Source: Lachnospiraceae bacterium | Lineage (GTDB): Bacteria > Bacillota > Clostridia > Lachnospirales > Lachnospiraceae | Assembly (NCBI GenBank): GCA_028693705.1 | Contig: JAQUUX010000008.1 | Coordinates: 1-50,457 of the forward strand | Length of the DNA: 50,457 bases | Direction of reading: 5' to 3' | Part shown: positions 1 through 7,897 of the stretch, in pieces | Position numbering within the stretch: position 1 is the stretch's first letter | Layout of the letters: each line of letters opens with the position of its first letter | Notes under the pieces: generated by a model | Database searches by the model: none | Told to the model about the DNA's origin: nothing | What the model saw: only the letters and a program-made list of their open reading frames with translations | Translations under genes and position numbers: made by a program

Positions 1-174
1 TGAACATTTGAGAACCCGTATCTTACTGAATATGCATTAACTTTATAAAAAACATATGACTGGCACTAAAGGTTTTCTTTGTATGCCCTAAAATATGATT
101 TTTCAATGCAAACATTAAAATCCCAACTATTGACTTAGAACCATAATAATTAAAACTAATGCATTTTTTTCACA

Positions 175-210
175 CAAAAAAGAGCCAGAAAACTTTCGTT
201 TCCCGACTCT
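175..210 (-). terminator. Rho-independent terminator of rpsB-tsf
   Basis: On the minus strand a 12-bp stem (arms 199-210 and 181-192, with G-T wobbles) closes a 6-nt loop and is followed by six T (complement of 175-180). It lies about 20 bases after the tsf stop codon, so it ends the rpsB-tsf transcript. From 174 down to 1 the sequence is AT-rich and I see no gene or convincing promoter. Confidence 0.9.
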
Positions 211-231
211 GCAAATTTCATTTACATGAAA

Positions 232-1158
232 TTATTTCATCTGTGCTGCAACTTCTTCAGCAAAGTTTTCCTGCTTCTTCTCCATACCTTCGCCTGTTTC
301 AAAACGAACAAACTTGGTAACCTTGAAGTTAGCACCATTCTCTTTTGCTACCTGTGCAACATACTGAGCTACACTCTGCTTGCCATCTTCAGCTTTTACA
401 TAAACCTGATCATTTAAGCAGATTTCTTTTAATTCTTTCTTTACACGACCTGCGATCATGCCTTCGATAACCTTTTCAGGTTTCTGAGATTCCTTAGGAT
501 CGTTCATGATCTGAGCCTTTAAGATTTCTTTTTCATGCTCAATGTATTCAGCTGAGATTTCACTGTCAGATACATACTTAGGATTTAAAGCTGCAACCTG
601 CATTGCAATGTTGTTCATAGCTTCTTTGATACCATCGTTTACAACATCTGTATCAGCTGCAACGATAACTCCGATTCTACCGCCACCATGTACATAAGTT
701 ACTACACAGTCAGCTGTTACTTTCTCGAATCTTCTGATGCTTAATTTCTCACCAATGGTAGCTACCATTTCTACTAACTTCTCGTTAACTGTTTTACCAG
801 CTTCTGCATTCCATCCTTCTGCCATGAAAGCATCCATGTCAGCTGCGGAAGATGCAAGAGCCTGCTCAGCAACTTCGTTAACATAGTTCTGGAATTTTTC
901 ATTCTTAGCAACGAAATCTGTTTCAGAGTTAACTTCAACAACTGCTGCAGTCTTGTTATCTGATGTAATAGCACGGCAAAGACCTTCTGCTGCGATTCTG
1001 CTTGCCTTCTTCTCAGCTTTAGCCTGTCCATTTTTTCTTAATAATTCTACGGCTGCATCCATATCACCATTGGTTTCTGTCAGGGCTTTTTTACAGTCCA
1101 TCATACCTGCGCCGGTCATTTCACGTAAATCTTTTACCATTCCTGCTGTGATAGCCAT
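232..1158 (-). CDS. tsf: Translation elongation factor Ts
   Basis: EF-Ts is the cytoplasmic guanine-nucleotide exchange factor that regenerates EF-Tu-GTP during translation. The 308-residue product has the usual bacterial length. The N-terminal UBA-like helical domain (about residues 1-45, beginning MAITAGMVKDLREMTGAGMM) is followed by the signature TDFVAKNEKF near residue 80 that contacts EF-Tu, and then by the two core subdomains. The ATG is preceded by a good Shine-Dalgarno sequence (GGAGG, complement near 1165-1170). It lies 40 bases after rpsB in the near-universal rpsB-tsf pair and is closed by the hairpin at 175-210. Nothing unusual is seen. Confidence 0.97.
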   Translation of the reverse strand: MAITAGMVKDLREMTGAGMMDCKKALTETNGDMDAAVELLRKNGQAKAEKKASRIAAEGLCRAITSDNKTAAVVEVNSETDFVAKNEKFQNYVNEVAEQALASSAADMDAFMAEGWNAEAGKTVNEKLVEMVATIGEKLSIRRFEKVTADCVVTYVHGGGRIGVIVAADTDVVNDGIKEAMNNIAMQVAALNPKYVSDSEISAEYIEHEKEILKAQIMNDPKESQKPEKVIEGMIAGRVKKELKEICLNDQVYVKAEDGKQSVAQYVAQVAKENGANFKVTKFVRFETGEGMEKKQENFAEEVAAQMK

Positions 1159-1198
1159 TTATATGTCCTCCAAAATGAAATTTACTAGTGTTGTTTGA

Positions 1199-1954
1199 TT
1201 ACTGCTCGCTTGCAACTTCTTCGATATCAGTAGCTTCTGCTCCTGCAACCTGCTCTTCTGTATAAACTTCTTCACCCTGGTTAGCTTCGATAACAGCGTC
1301 TGCCATCTTTGCAGTGATCAGTTTTACAGCTCTGATAGCATCATCATTACCAGGAATGATGTAGTCTAATTCTTCTGGATCACAGTTGGTATCGCCGATA
1401 CCGATTAAAGTAATACCCAGAGAATGAGCTTCCTGTACACAGATATGTTCCTTCTTAGGATCAATTACAAAAATACAATCTGGGATTCTGGTCATGTTCT
1501 TGATACCGCCAAGGTTCTTTTCCAGTTTTTCCCACTCTTTATTTAACTGAGCAACTTCTTTCTTAGGAAGAACATCAAATGTTCCGTCTTCAGACATTCT
1601 TTCAATTGCTTTTAATCTTGCGATTCTGGACTGGATAGTGGTAAAGTTTGTTAACATACCGCCTAACCATCTTTCATTTACATAGAACATTCCACAACGC
1701 TCTGCTTCTGCCTTTACAGCATCCTGAGCCTGTTTCTTTGTTCCAACAAAAAGAACTGTACCACCCTGGGAAGCAATATCAAAGATTGCTTTGTAAGCTT
1801 CGTCAACTTTACCTACAGATTTCTGTAAGTCGATGATGTGAATACCATTTCTCTCGGTGAAGATGTAAGGAGCCATTTTAGGGTTCCATCTTCTGGTCTG
1901 ATGTCCAAAGTGAACACCTGCTTCTAATAACTGTTTCATTGAAATAACGCTCAT
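1199..1954 (-). CDS. rpsB: 30S ribosomal protein S2
   Basis: S2 is a late-assembling small-subunit protein on the solvent side of the 30S neck. The 251-residue product starts [20 protein letters not shown], the typical N-terminus, and contains the S2 signature around [13 protein letters not shown]. The C-terminal tail is acidic, as often in Firmicutes. I place the start at the ATG ending at 1952, which has GGAGGT 7 bases upstream (complement of 1961-1966). The frame is open further upstream to 2017, but those codons are unlike S2. The start overlaps the stop of a short upstream ORF (1951-2025) in an ATGA arrangement, suggesting translational coupling. tsf follows after 40 bases. Confidence 0.97.
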   Translation of the reverse strand: MSVISMKQLLEAGVHFGHQTRRWNPKMAPYIFTERNGIHIIDLQKSVGKVDEAYKAIFDIASQGGTVLFVGTKKQAQDAVKAEAERCGMFYVNERWLGGMLTNFTTIQSRIARLKAIERMSEDGTFDVLPKKEVAQLNKEWEKLEKNLGGIKNMTRIPDCIFVIDPKKEHICVQEAHSLGITLIGIGDTNCDPEELDYIIPGNDDAIRAVKLITAKMADAVIEANQGEEVYTEEQVAGAEATDIEEVASEQ

Positions 1955-2025
1955 TTTTTTACCTCCATGGTTTCGTAAGAGCTCCGTTTCCCGGAAAGAC
2001 TCTTCTGCCGTATCCATCTCTTCAT
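1951..2025 (-). CDS. Putative 24-residue leader ORF coupled to rpsB
   Basis: This short frame begins at an ATG preceded by GGAGGT with a 6-base spacer (complement of 2032-2037) and runs [20 protein letters not shown] plus four more residues to a TGA that overlaps the rpsB ATG (ATGA). It lies in the 5' leader about 65 bases after the expected transcription start. The peptide is strongly basic. I recognise no homologue. What is seen is the strong ribosome-binding site and the overlap; a role in coupling or regulating rpsB translation is inference. It may be an incidental open frame. Confidence 0.45.
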   Translation of the reverse strand: MKRWIRQKSLSGKRSSYETMEVKK

Positions 2026-2072
2026 TCTGCCACCTCCGCGTTAAAGAAGCACCTGCAGAGCAATCAGGATAC

Positions 2073-2087
2073 GTGATTTATAGTCAC
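2073..2087. repeat. Inverted repeat at the rpsB transcription start
   Basis: GTGA and TCAC arms separated by 7 bases lie just downstream of the expected start of the rpsB transcript. It could be an operator half-site pair or a small 5' hairpin. The arms are only 4 bp, so chance is possible. Confidence 0.25.
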
Positions 2088-2096
2088 AACAAACGA

Positions 2097-2125
2097 ATTA
2101 TAGCAAAAAGCGGTCTTCTTGGCAA
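2097..2125 (-). promoter_or_regulatory. SigA-type promoter of rpsB-tsf
   Basis: On the minus strand TTGCCA (complement of 2120-2125) is separated by exactly 17 bases from a perfect TATAAT (complement of 2097-2102). Transcription should start near 2090, leaving a leader of about 135 bases before rpsB. The -35 box lies inside the 3' arm of the terminator hairpin of the preceding operon (2105-2148). Confidence 0.8.
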
Positions 2126-2148
2126 GTACTATTTGCTTAAAAAGACCG
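2105..2148 (-). terminator. Terminator at the end of the fla/che operon
   Basis: On the minus strand a 7-bp GC-containing outer stem (complement of 2142-2148 pairing with 2111-2117) continues through a mismatch into a GCAA/TTGC inner stem. Five T follow (complement of 2105-2109). It lies 32 bases past the stop of the MltG-like gene. The same bases carry the rpsB -35 box. Confidence 0.7.
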
Positions 2149-2180
2149 TTTTTTCATATTCTTTTGTGCTTTATGTTTAG

Positions 2181-2783
2181 TTATCTTCCGGTTCCGGTAA
2201 TCATCTCTGCAATATCCTGATCTGTAGCACCGTCACCAATTTCATAAGTTCCTGCATGTATTTTTTTATCATAACCATTCTGACATAAATATCGGTCATA
2301 ATCAGACGCCGAATCCACAAGCCCCATACTTTCTAACTGCTTACTGACAGATACCGAACTTGCTCCCGAGCTGATTACCAGATAGTAGGATGTATTCCCC
2401 ACATTTTGTTCTGTTAAAGGCTGTTCACTTTGTTCTACTGAAGGCTGTTCACTTTGTTCTGCCGGTAATGTTTCACTTTGTTCCATGGGTTTTGGCTCAC
2501 TTTCTGCTTCAGCCACTACAGTTTCTTCCGTTGGTACAGTTTCTTCTGTTGGTACGATTTCTTCTGTTAGTACGGTTTCTTCCGTTGGCAGGTTTTCTTC
2601 TGCCAATTCTGCCAATGTCTTTTCCTGTGTCATTCCCAGTGCTGTCGCCCTGGCTATTATTTCTTCATCAGACATTGGACGGTTAATATTTCCTGATACC
2701 CCCATGATCACCGCAGTAACAATCATTCCTATTCCAATGCCCCTAAGATAGTATTTTAACTTCATATGTTTTACTTTCACCAT
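2181..2783 (-). CDS. MltG/YceG-like membrane-anchored protein with LysM-like C-terminus, no catalytic domain
   Basis: The 200-residue product has an N-terminal membrane anchor (about residues 9-27) and a cytosol-to-wall linker rich in Glu, Thr and Gln. The linker contains a run of VPTEETV-type repeats (about residues 65-90) and then EQSEQP-type repeats. The C-terminus (about residues 130-200) reads YYLVISSGASSVSVSKQLES and GYDKKIHAGTYEIGDGAT, resembling the LysM-like substrate-binding subdomain of MltG/YceG. The much larger transglycosylase domain with its catalytic Glu is absent, so it probably binds rather than cleaves peptidoglycan. It is the last gene before the operon terminator. An alternative start is ATG 2765. 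Function is inferred from the fold resemblance only. Confidence 0.65.
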   Translation of the reverse strand: MVKVKHMKLKYYLRGIGIGMIVTAVIMGVSGNINRPMSDEEIIARATALGMTQEKTLAELAEENLPTEETVLTEEIVPTEETVPTEETVVAEAESEPKPMEQSETLPAEQSEQPSVEQSEQPLTEQNVGNTSYYLVISSGASSVSVSKQLESMGLVDSASDYDRYLCQNGYDKKIHAGTYEIGDGATDQDIAEMITGTGR

Positions 2784-2806
2784 TTTCCATAGTAGTATCT
2801 TTTATT

Positions 2807-3607
2807 TCATTTCTTCCCTTGAAATAAATCCAGTACCAGATTTACCTCACCAACACCTAGACCCAGTTCCTGTGCAATGGAGATTGTGCTTTTCCCCGCA
2901 TTATGCAGTTCTAATATTTTCTCATTACTATTTTGCTTTGTCACTTCACCGGAAGTTTCTGTTTTATCTGCCTGTACCTCTGATTTTGTAGCAGTTGTCT
3001 TTTGACGTTTTGTCGTTTTGGTGTTTTTCCTGGCCGGTGTTTTCTTCTTCGTCAGCATTGAAATATCAATTGCCTCCGCATGAAGCGGTTCAAAATCTTC
3101 CAATTCCTGTCCAAGCTGAACCTTCTGTACAGTTTTTCCGGCCTCTCTTACAGTTTCTTCCGCCTCTCTTACAGTTGCCATGGCATCCTTTGCTTTTTCC
3201 TGCACAGCCTTCGAAGTCTTGTCTACCTGTGCTACTGTATTTTTCAGATTCTGGTGCTTATCATTTAGCATATCATACAAGAACATGACTTCCTGATGAT
3301 TTTTGTTAATATCTGTCAGAACAGTATCGGCATATTCGTTCACGGCCATCATCTTCTCGTTGGACACACGCTCCAAAGAACGTTCTGTTTTTTCAACAGC
3401 ATAGCTGACGGTTTCCTCCACAATGTCATTTATCTTAGCCTTGGCATTCTCCATTTCCTGTTCAGCAATCTTCCTTATTTCCTTTTCTGCCAGTTCGCCG
3501 TCTATTTCCTGTAAACCACTAACCTTTTCCGGGATTACAAAACTTGCTACAAAAATAAGCAATCCTGCAATCAGCAGTATAATCTCTGTTACACTCATTT
3601 TCTTCAC
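2807..3607 (-). CDS. Membrane-anchored coiled-coil protein with C-terminal HTH-like segment (DUF6115/SwrB-like)
   Basis: The 266-residue product has a single N-terminal transmembrane segment (about residues 7-25, IILLIAGLLIFVASFVI). A long charged coiled coil follows (about residues 30-170), then a Lys/Thr-rich linker. The C-terminal segment (about residues 230-262, ILELHNAGKSTISIAQELGL) looks like a helix-turn-helix. Its position, downstream of fliA and upstream of rpsB-tsf, matches B. subtilis swrB, a small membrane protein that promotes flagellar basal-body maturation and swarming. The same N-anchor plus C-terminal helical plan supports a SwrB-like role, but this protein is longer and the homology is inferred from layout. 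The start may be GTG 3607 (used here) or ATG 3598. Confidence 0.6.
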   Translation of the reverse strand: MKKMSVTEIILLIAGLLIFVASFVIPEKVSGLQEIDGELAEKEIRKIAEQEMENAKAKINDIVEETVSYAVEKTERSLERVSNEKMMAVNEYADTVLTDINKNHQEVMFLYDMLNDKHQNLKNTVAQVDKTSKAVQEKAKDAMATVREAEETVREAGKTVQKVQLGQELEDFEPLHAEAIDISMLTKKKTPARKNTKTTKRQKTTATKSEVQADKTETSGEVTKQNSNEKILELHNAGKSTISIAQELGLGVGEVNLVLDLFQGKK

Positions 3608-3631
3608 ATTCTGCCTATGCAGAATCCTTCC

Positions 3632-3958
3632 TTAGATTTTTATGTCGAATCCACCACCGATAGATTTTTTTAAAATAACCTGACCATTTTTTGCATCCGG
3701 CTCCTCAGGAGCTCTTTTCTTTCCACCATTTCCATGATATTCATTTGCACCCTTTTCGCTGGCATCAAATTTTTTGTCCTGTCCTCTGGCTTCGCTTCCC
3801 CGATTGACCTGTTCTCTCTTGTCATTTACTTCTTTTTGAAAATAAGTTTGAAAATTACTTTGGTCCACTATCGGTTTATTGTCTTCATTTTGTTTAATCG
3901 TAGAAAAATCCTGAATACGTTGAATGGTACCTTGCAATTCAATTGGACTAATTCCCAT
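3632..3958 (-). CDS. Conserved-looking 108-residue flagellar-operon protein of unknown function
   Basis: I do not recognise this family. The product begins MGISPIELQGTIQRIQDFST and has no membrane segment. It is predominantly hydrophilic with a disordered-looking Gly/Lys/Glu-rich middle (about residues 50-90) and ends in a short hydrophobic strand, ILKKSIGGGFDIKI. The ATG has GGAGG five to six bases upstream. It lies 10 bases downstream of fapA and before the SwrB-like gene, so it is expected to be transcribed with the late part of the fla/che operon. The gene arrangement suggests a flagellar accessory, but nothing in the sequence identifies the role. Confidence 0.6.
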   Translation of the reverse strand: MGISPIELQGTIQRIQDFSTIKQNEDNKPIVDQSNFQTYFQKEVNDKREQVNRGSEARGQDKKFDASEKGANEYHGNGGKKRAPEEPDAKNGQVILKKSIGGGFDIKI

Positions 3959-3968
3959 TATAAGCCTC

Positions 3969-5558
3969 CTAGATCCCGGCGATCTTTACATCACCACGCT
4001 GTTTTACAAATCGGCAATATTTCGTGCCCCCTTTTGTAACCATGGATACATCTCCAATGCAAATCTTTGTACCTGCGTATACTTCTCCTCTTACAACCAC
4101 GCTTGCCTCATTATCTTCTGTTACCTGATTTTCCAACCGGTTAAGTTCTTCACTTGTTTTATCCAGAATATCCTGTAAAGCATTTTTCTTCTGCATAACT
4201 TCCTGCACATGCCTCATCTGCTGCTTGGACATATCTGCACCACGTGCCATCTGTTTCTTAATATTATCTACAACAAGTTCCAACTGTTTCATCTCGCTTG
4301 ACAGTTTTGCAAATTGCTTTTGCTGTTCATGATAATGACTTTTTAGTTCCGGATCAGTTCCTACCTCTATAATGGTATCACCACCCATACTGGACCCCAG
4401 AGTCTTTGCAGTTATGGTTTTTCCGGCACATACATGTCCTCCGGTTATAAATCCTTTCTTCCCATCCACATTGATTTCATTTTTCGCAGTCACTTTGCTA
4501 TGTAGAATCGATTCTGTAGAAACAGAATCACCTGCCGTCACTGTTACATTTTCCAGGAATTTAGAAATCACATTTCTCCCTGCTATCAGTTCAGCTTTTC
4601 CCATACCATTTGCCCCCCGGACGATTACAATATCTCCTCCGGCTTCTACTCTGGCTCCCTCGACAACACCTTTAATTTCCACGTTTCCGGTCGCTTTTAC
4701 AGAATAGTTAGTGTTTACATTGCCATTTATAGTTACGCTGCCTTCAAATTCCAGATCTCCGGTTGCAGTATCCACATTCTTTACTTCCAGAATATCATCT
4801 ACAAAAACAGATTCACCCACCAGATTTACATGTCCGTTTATCTTTGATCGAATGGTCAGCATATCCTCTGATAATTCTATATTGCGCCCATAATGTAAGT
4901 GTTTTCTTTTCACAGCTCTTGGTCTGACTCTTTCACCATAAATAGTTCTGCCATACATTCCCGGATTCGCAGGCTGTAATGTCGCCAGCACATCTCCCGC
5001 TGCACAATGACAGACATTATTTAAATGGAAGAAATCCACACTTCCATCTTCTAAAAGCGTCGGCCTTGCACTGGGATCTGTCTCAAAATGATAAGTAATC
5101 ACTGCATCGGTCCCCTGTACAGGCCGTACTCCCACTGCAATGACAATATTCTCACAATATCTTCTGTTCGCAAAGAAATCACGTATTGCCTCAACCTGCA
5201 ATCCGCAAACAATTTTACGATATACAAGCTCTTTTGCAAATTCCTGCATTGTCATTTTCTCTCCATCAGGAGAAGGCGGATAAAATCGAACAACTGCCTG
5301 AAGTCGATCCTCTGATACCATCATTTTATAGCTTTCCCGTTCCGGGAAGCTCATGCTGGGTGAAAGCATGACTTGAATATCCTCGTCCTTTAACTCTTCC
5401 ACCGCTTTTCCCAGGGTTTTAGCATCATATGTAATGCCATGTTCCTGCAGATAGTCTAATACCTCAGCAACGTCAACAGGCTGACCCCCGTCTTTCGGTG
5501 GAATCAGCCTTATATCAGTTTCCTTCTCTTTTGTGATAAGTTGAAAATAACCGTTCAT
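3969..5558 (-). CDS. fapA: FapA-type flagellar assembly protein A (DUF342)
   Basis: The 529-residue product matches the FapA (DUF342) plan. It has an N-terminal globular region, then a repetitive beta-solenoid from about residue 200 to 380, with regularly spaced Gly/Val/Asn turns such as VEIKGVVEGARVEAGGDIVI. A coiled coil follows (about residues 405-480, rich in Lys/Glu/Gln), and a last solenoid strand pair (VVVRGEVYAGTKICIGDV). FapA-like proteins are common next to motility genes in Clostridia; their biochemical role is poorly defined and they have been linked to flagellar assembly and polar proteins. It follows fliA by 25 bases and precedes the 108-residue gene. Family assignment is firm, function is not. 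Confidence 0.85.
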   Translation of the reverse strand: MNGYFQLITKEKETDIRLIPPKDGGQPVDVAEVLDYLQEHGITYDAKTLGKAVEELKDEDIQVMLSPSMSFPERESYKMMVSEDRLQAVVRFYPPSPDGEKMTMQEFAKELVYRKIVCGLQVEAIRDFFANRRYCENIVIAVGVRPVQGTDAVITYHFETDPSARPTLLEDGSVDFFHLNNVCHCAAGDVLATLQPANPGMYGRTIYGERVRPRAVKRKHLHYGRNIELSEDMLTIRSKINGHVNLVGESVFVDDILEVKNVDTATGDLEFEGSVTINGNVNTNYSVKATGNVEIKGVVEGARVEAGGDIVIVRGANGMGKAELIAGRNVISKFLENVTVTAGDSVSTESILHSKVTAKNEINVDGKKGFITGGHVCAGKTITAKTLGSSMGGDTIIEVGTDPELKSHYHEQQKQFAKLSSEMKQLELVVDNIKKQMARGADMSKQQMRHVQEVMQKKNALQDILDKTSEELNRLENQVTEDNEASVVVRGEVYAGTKICIGDVSMVTKGGTKYCRFVKQRGDVKIAGI

Positions 5559-5583
5559 CCTACTCCCTTATCATGGCCACCCA

Positions 5584-6366
5584 TCAGGGACGTGAATCTG
5601 TCAATACCCCCATGTAATTGCCCAGTTTAGTCTTCATTTTCTGCAAAGCGCGTGTATGAAGCTGTGAAATTCTGGATTCAGAAACCTCCAGTACATTACT
5701 GATTTCTTTCAATGTTAATTCCTCATAATAATATAAAAGGATAACTTTCCTTTCCTTTTCTGTTAACAGATCCAATGCGTCCATCAGAATCTGTTTCAAT
5801 TCGTTCTTGGCTATCACTTCCTCCGGAGAATCAAATTTTGCAGTCGTTCTGCTTTGTTCAGGCTGCTGTGGTACTTCACTTCCGGATTCCATAAATTCGT
5901 TTAAGGATACAACATTTGTTACTTTCATCTGACTTTGCCAGTTTAAGTACTCATCATCTGTGATTCCTAAGCGTTCTGCAATTTCCTCATCTGTAGCACC
6001 TCGTCCCTCGGATGCCTCTACTTCACGCATTGCTGCGTCTATTTTCTTTTGTTTTTGTCGAAGTGTCCTGGGTATCCAGTCCATCTTTCTGATTTGATCT
6101 AAAATGGCACCTCGTATTCGAAGGCTTGCATAGGTCTCAAACTTGACAGCTTTTAAACTGTCAAACTTGTCTATTGCGTCGATCAATCCAAAAATACCAT
6201 ACCCAACCAGATCATCATATTCTACATTATATCCAAGATACATACTCAGTCTGCCGGCAACCACCTTTACCAGGGGAGCATATTCCAATATGATCTGTTC
6301 CCTGATTTCAGGGGCCTTTGTCCTATTGTAATCATCCCAAAGTCTTTTTCTTTGAGTTTCGTCCAT
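5584..6366 (-). CDS. fliA: Flagellar sigma factor FliA/SigD (sigma-28 family)
   Basis: This 260-residue sigma factor directs RNA polymerase to late flagellar and chemotaxis promoters. Region 2 is seen around YDDLVGYGIFGLIDAIDKFD and YASLRIRGAILDQIRKMDWI (about residues 50-105). Region 3 follows, and region 4 ends in the helix-turn-helix LTLKEISNVLEVSESRISQL (about residues 215-240). I start it at the ATG at 6366 because GGAGG lies 5 bases upstream; four extra codons upstream are less likely. The gene sits behind cheD as in B. subtilis, where distance from the operon promoter tunes SigD level. Its own product may read the sigma-28-like promoter at 29874-29900. Confidence 0.95.
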   Translation of the reverse strand: MDETQRKRLWDDYNRTKAPEIREQIILEYAPLVKVVAGRLSMYLGYNVEYDDLVGYGIFGLIDAIDKFDSLKAVKFETYASLRIRGAILDQIRKMDWIPRTLRQKQKKIDAAMREVEASEGRGATDEEIAERLGITDDEYLNWQSQMKVTNVVSLNEFMESGSEVPQQPEQSRTTAKFDSPEEVIAKNELKQILMDALDLLTEKERKVILLYYYEELTLKEISNVLEVSESRISQLHTRALQKMKTKLGNYMGVLTDSRP

Positions 6367-6393
6367 AGCTGCCTCCATACCGTTTTTCTAATT

Positions 6394-6690
6394 TTATTTA
6401 TCTTCTGTATCCATCAAATCTGGAGTCTCTTCAGATGCCTCTCCCTGTTCTATGGAAACATCCGGATCCTTTTCGATGACGTCTCCTTCATCCAGCATGG
6501 CTTTTTCATTCTGACGTTCAAAAGTATCTAACACCACCTTTAGAAGCACACCAATCATATAGAAAATAATAAGTACTGCCAGTAAAATTAACAAAGTGCT
6601 TTGCAGCTCATACTGCTCAGAGAACATCATAATACTGGCAACAGCACCTGCCAAAAGCATTAGTATCGGTGGTAATAATTTACGTTTCAT
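6394..6690 (-). CDS. Small two-helix membrane protein of the fla/che operon, unknown function
   Basis: The 98-residue product has two predicted transmembrane segments (about residues 5-22 and 30-55). The second reads LLILLAVLIIFYMIGVLLKV. An acidic cytoplasmic tail rich in Glu and Asp follows (residues 60-98). A GGGGG-type ribosome-binding site precedes the ATG. It lies between cheD and fliA. I do not recognise a named family; similar small membrane proteins occur at this place in related Clostridia. Co-transcription with cheD and fliA implies a motility link, which is inference. Confidence 0.65.
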   Translation of the reverse strand: MKRKLLPPILMLLAGAVASIMMFSEQYELQSTLLILLAVLIIFYMIGVLLKVVLDTFERQNEKAMLDEGDVIEKDPDVSIEQGEASEETPDLMDTEDK

Positions 6691-6725
6691 TTTTCCCCCA
6701 GAATTTTCCAGAAGTTTCTTTCCGG

Positions 6726-7211
6726 TCAGATTTTCTTTTCCGGTTTCCCGACAGAGCGGATAATATAATCCCCGGTTTCCGGATAAAAGATAACAGTTCT
6801 TCCGTAATCTTTACCGGTATCCTCAGCCAAAAGAGGAATTTTAAGTTCAGCTAATTTTTTCTTACTGGCTTCCACATTTCGGTCGCCAATACGCACCATG
6901 GCACTTTTATTCTGAAAGGCAAACATCTGTGCCCCGCCGGCTATTTTGGCTACCAGTCTGGTACGCATACCTCCCAGTGCAATAATTTGCTTTACCAGTT
7001 CTTCTATCCCGGTATCCGCAAATTTGTAAATATTTCCATTGTTCTTGATTTCTGTTGAATCCGGCAGCATCACATGCGCTAATCCACCGACTTTTTTCAT
7101 CGGATCCCTGATTGCTATTCCCACACACGATCCAAGGCCAAGCGTTGTAATACCATCCGGACTTACACAGGTATTTAAATCGGCCATTCCGACCTTGACT
7201 ATCTCACTCAT
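6726..7211 (-). CDS. cheD: Chemoreceptor glutamine deamidase CheD
   Basis: CheD deamidates glutamines on chemoreceptors and, in the B. subtilis system, cycles between receptors and CheC, whose phosphatase activity it boosts. The 161-residue product carries the catalytic triad context: the Thr and Cys in TTLGLGSCVGIAIRDP and the His in GLAHVMLPDS. The conserved GGAQMF segment (near residue 100) is also present. I start it at MSEIVKVGM because upstream in-frame codons (to 7259) would overlap cheC and look unrelated; AGGGGAT lies upstream. It directly follows cheC, its functional partner. Confidence 0.95.
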   Translation of the reverse strand: MSEIVKVGMADLNTCVSPDGITTLGLGSCVGIAIRDPMKKVGGLAHVMLPDSTEIKNNGNIYKFADTGIEELVKQIIALGGMRTRLVAKIAGGAQMFAFQNKSAMVRIGDRNVEASKKKLAELKIPLLAEDTGKDYGRTVIFYPETGDYIIRSVGKPEKKI

Positions 7212-7248
7212 TTTATATCCCCTATAGTCTGTTGTTTTTTGCTGGCAT

Positions 7249-7866
7249 CTAAATAGCAATACCCAGAGAACTCAAAATCTTCTCATAAGATTCCAGATCA
7301 GGTATCATAATAAAGAAGCCATTCAGATCCACATCATCAGTAAACAACGTCTCAATTAACAGAATCTTATCACCTACCATACCAAACTCAATAGCCGGTA
7401 CGCTTAAAATAGCTCCCGCCATATCAATTGCAAGATTCGGTACAGAAGGATAAATCTTCAGATTTGTCAGAGTAGACAGGGAATTCAAATATGCGCCTGT
7501 AATAATATTTCCAACCTCTTTGATTGCAGAAGTCTCCAACTCTGTAAATTCTTCATTTGCCAGTTCCATTCCCATTAGCTTTGATACAAGATGTCTGGCA
7601 GCTTCCTTTTCTACCAAGAACATAATACTGCCTGAAATATCACCTTCCACACCAAGATAAATACCAGCCATGATCTGTTCTTCGCCACCCATCAGGGTCC
7701 CCACATCTTTAAACTCCAAAAGCTTTACCTGTGGAACTTTCATATCAACCTTGCATCCCAACATCTGAGCCAGCGCCGTCGTGGCGTTTCCGGCACCAAT
7801 ATTACCCAGTTCCTTTAAAATGTCATAATACTCCTGTGACATATGATCCAAATCAAATTTGCCCAT
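7249..7866 (-). CDS. cheC: CheY-P phosphatase CheC
   Basis: CheC dephosphorylates CheY-P and takes part in adaptation with CheD. The 205-residue product has the duplicated CheC half-domains. Each carries a phosphatase-type Glu-x-x-Asn helix: KELGNIGAGNATTALAQML near residue 19 and IKEVGNIITGAYLNSL near residue 115. Both active-site pairs are intact, as in typical CheC. The FliY encoded at 20596-21936 carries a second CheC-like domain, so the cell has two candidate CheY-P sinks. It lies between cheW and cheD with short spacers. Confidence 0.95.
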   Translation of the reverse strand: MGKFDLDHMSQEYYDILKELGNIGAGNATTALAQMLGCKVDMKVPQVKLLEFKDVGTLMGGEEQIMAGIYLGVEGDISGSIMFLVEKEAARHLVSKLMGMELANEEFTELETSAIKEVGNIITGAYLNSLSTLTNLKIYPSVPNLAIDMAGAILSVPAIEFGMVGDKILLIETLFTDDVDLNGFFIMIPDLESYEKILSSLGIAI

Positions 7867-7897
7867 AAGAATCCTTTCCAGGTTATCTATTACTTTT

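Noticed and set aside
1955-2017. N-terminal extension of rpsB to ATG 2017
   Set aside because: The extra residues are unlike S2, and the internal ATG has the better ribosome-binding site; the bases are better explained as leader.
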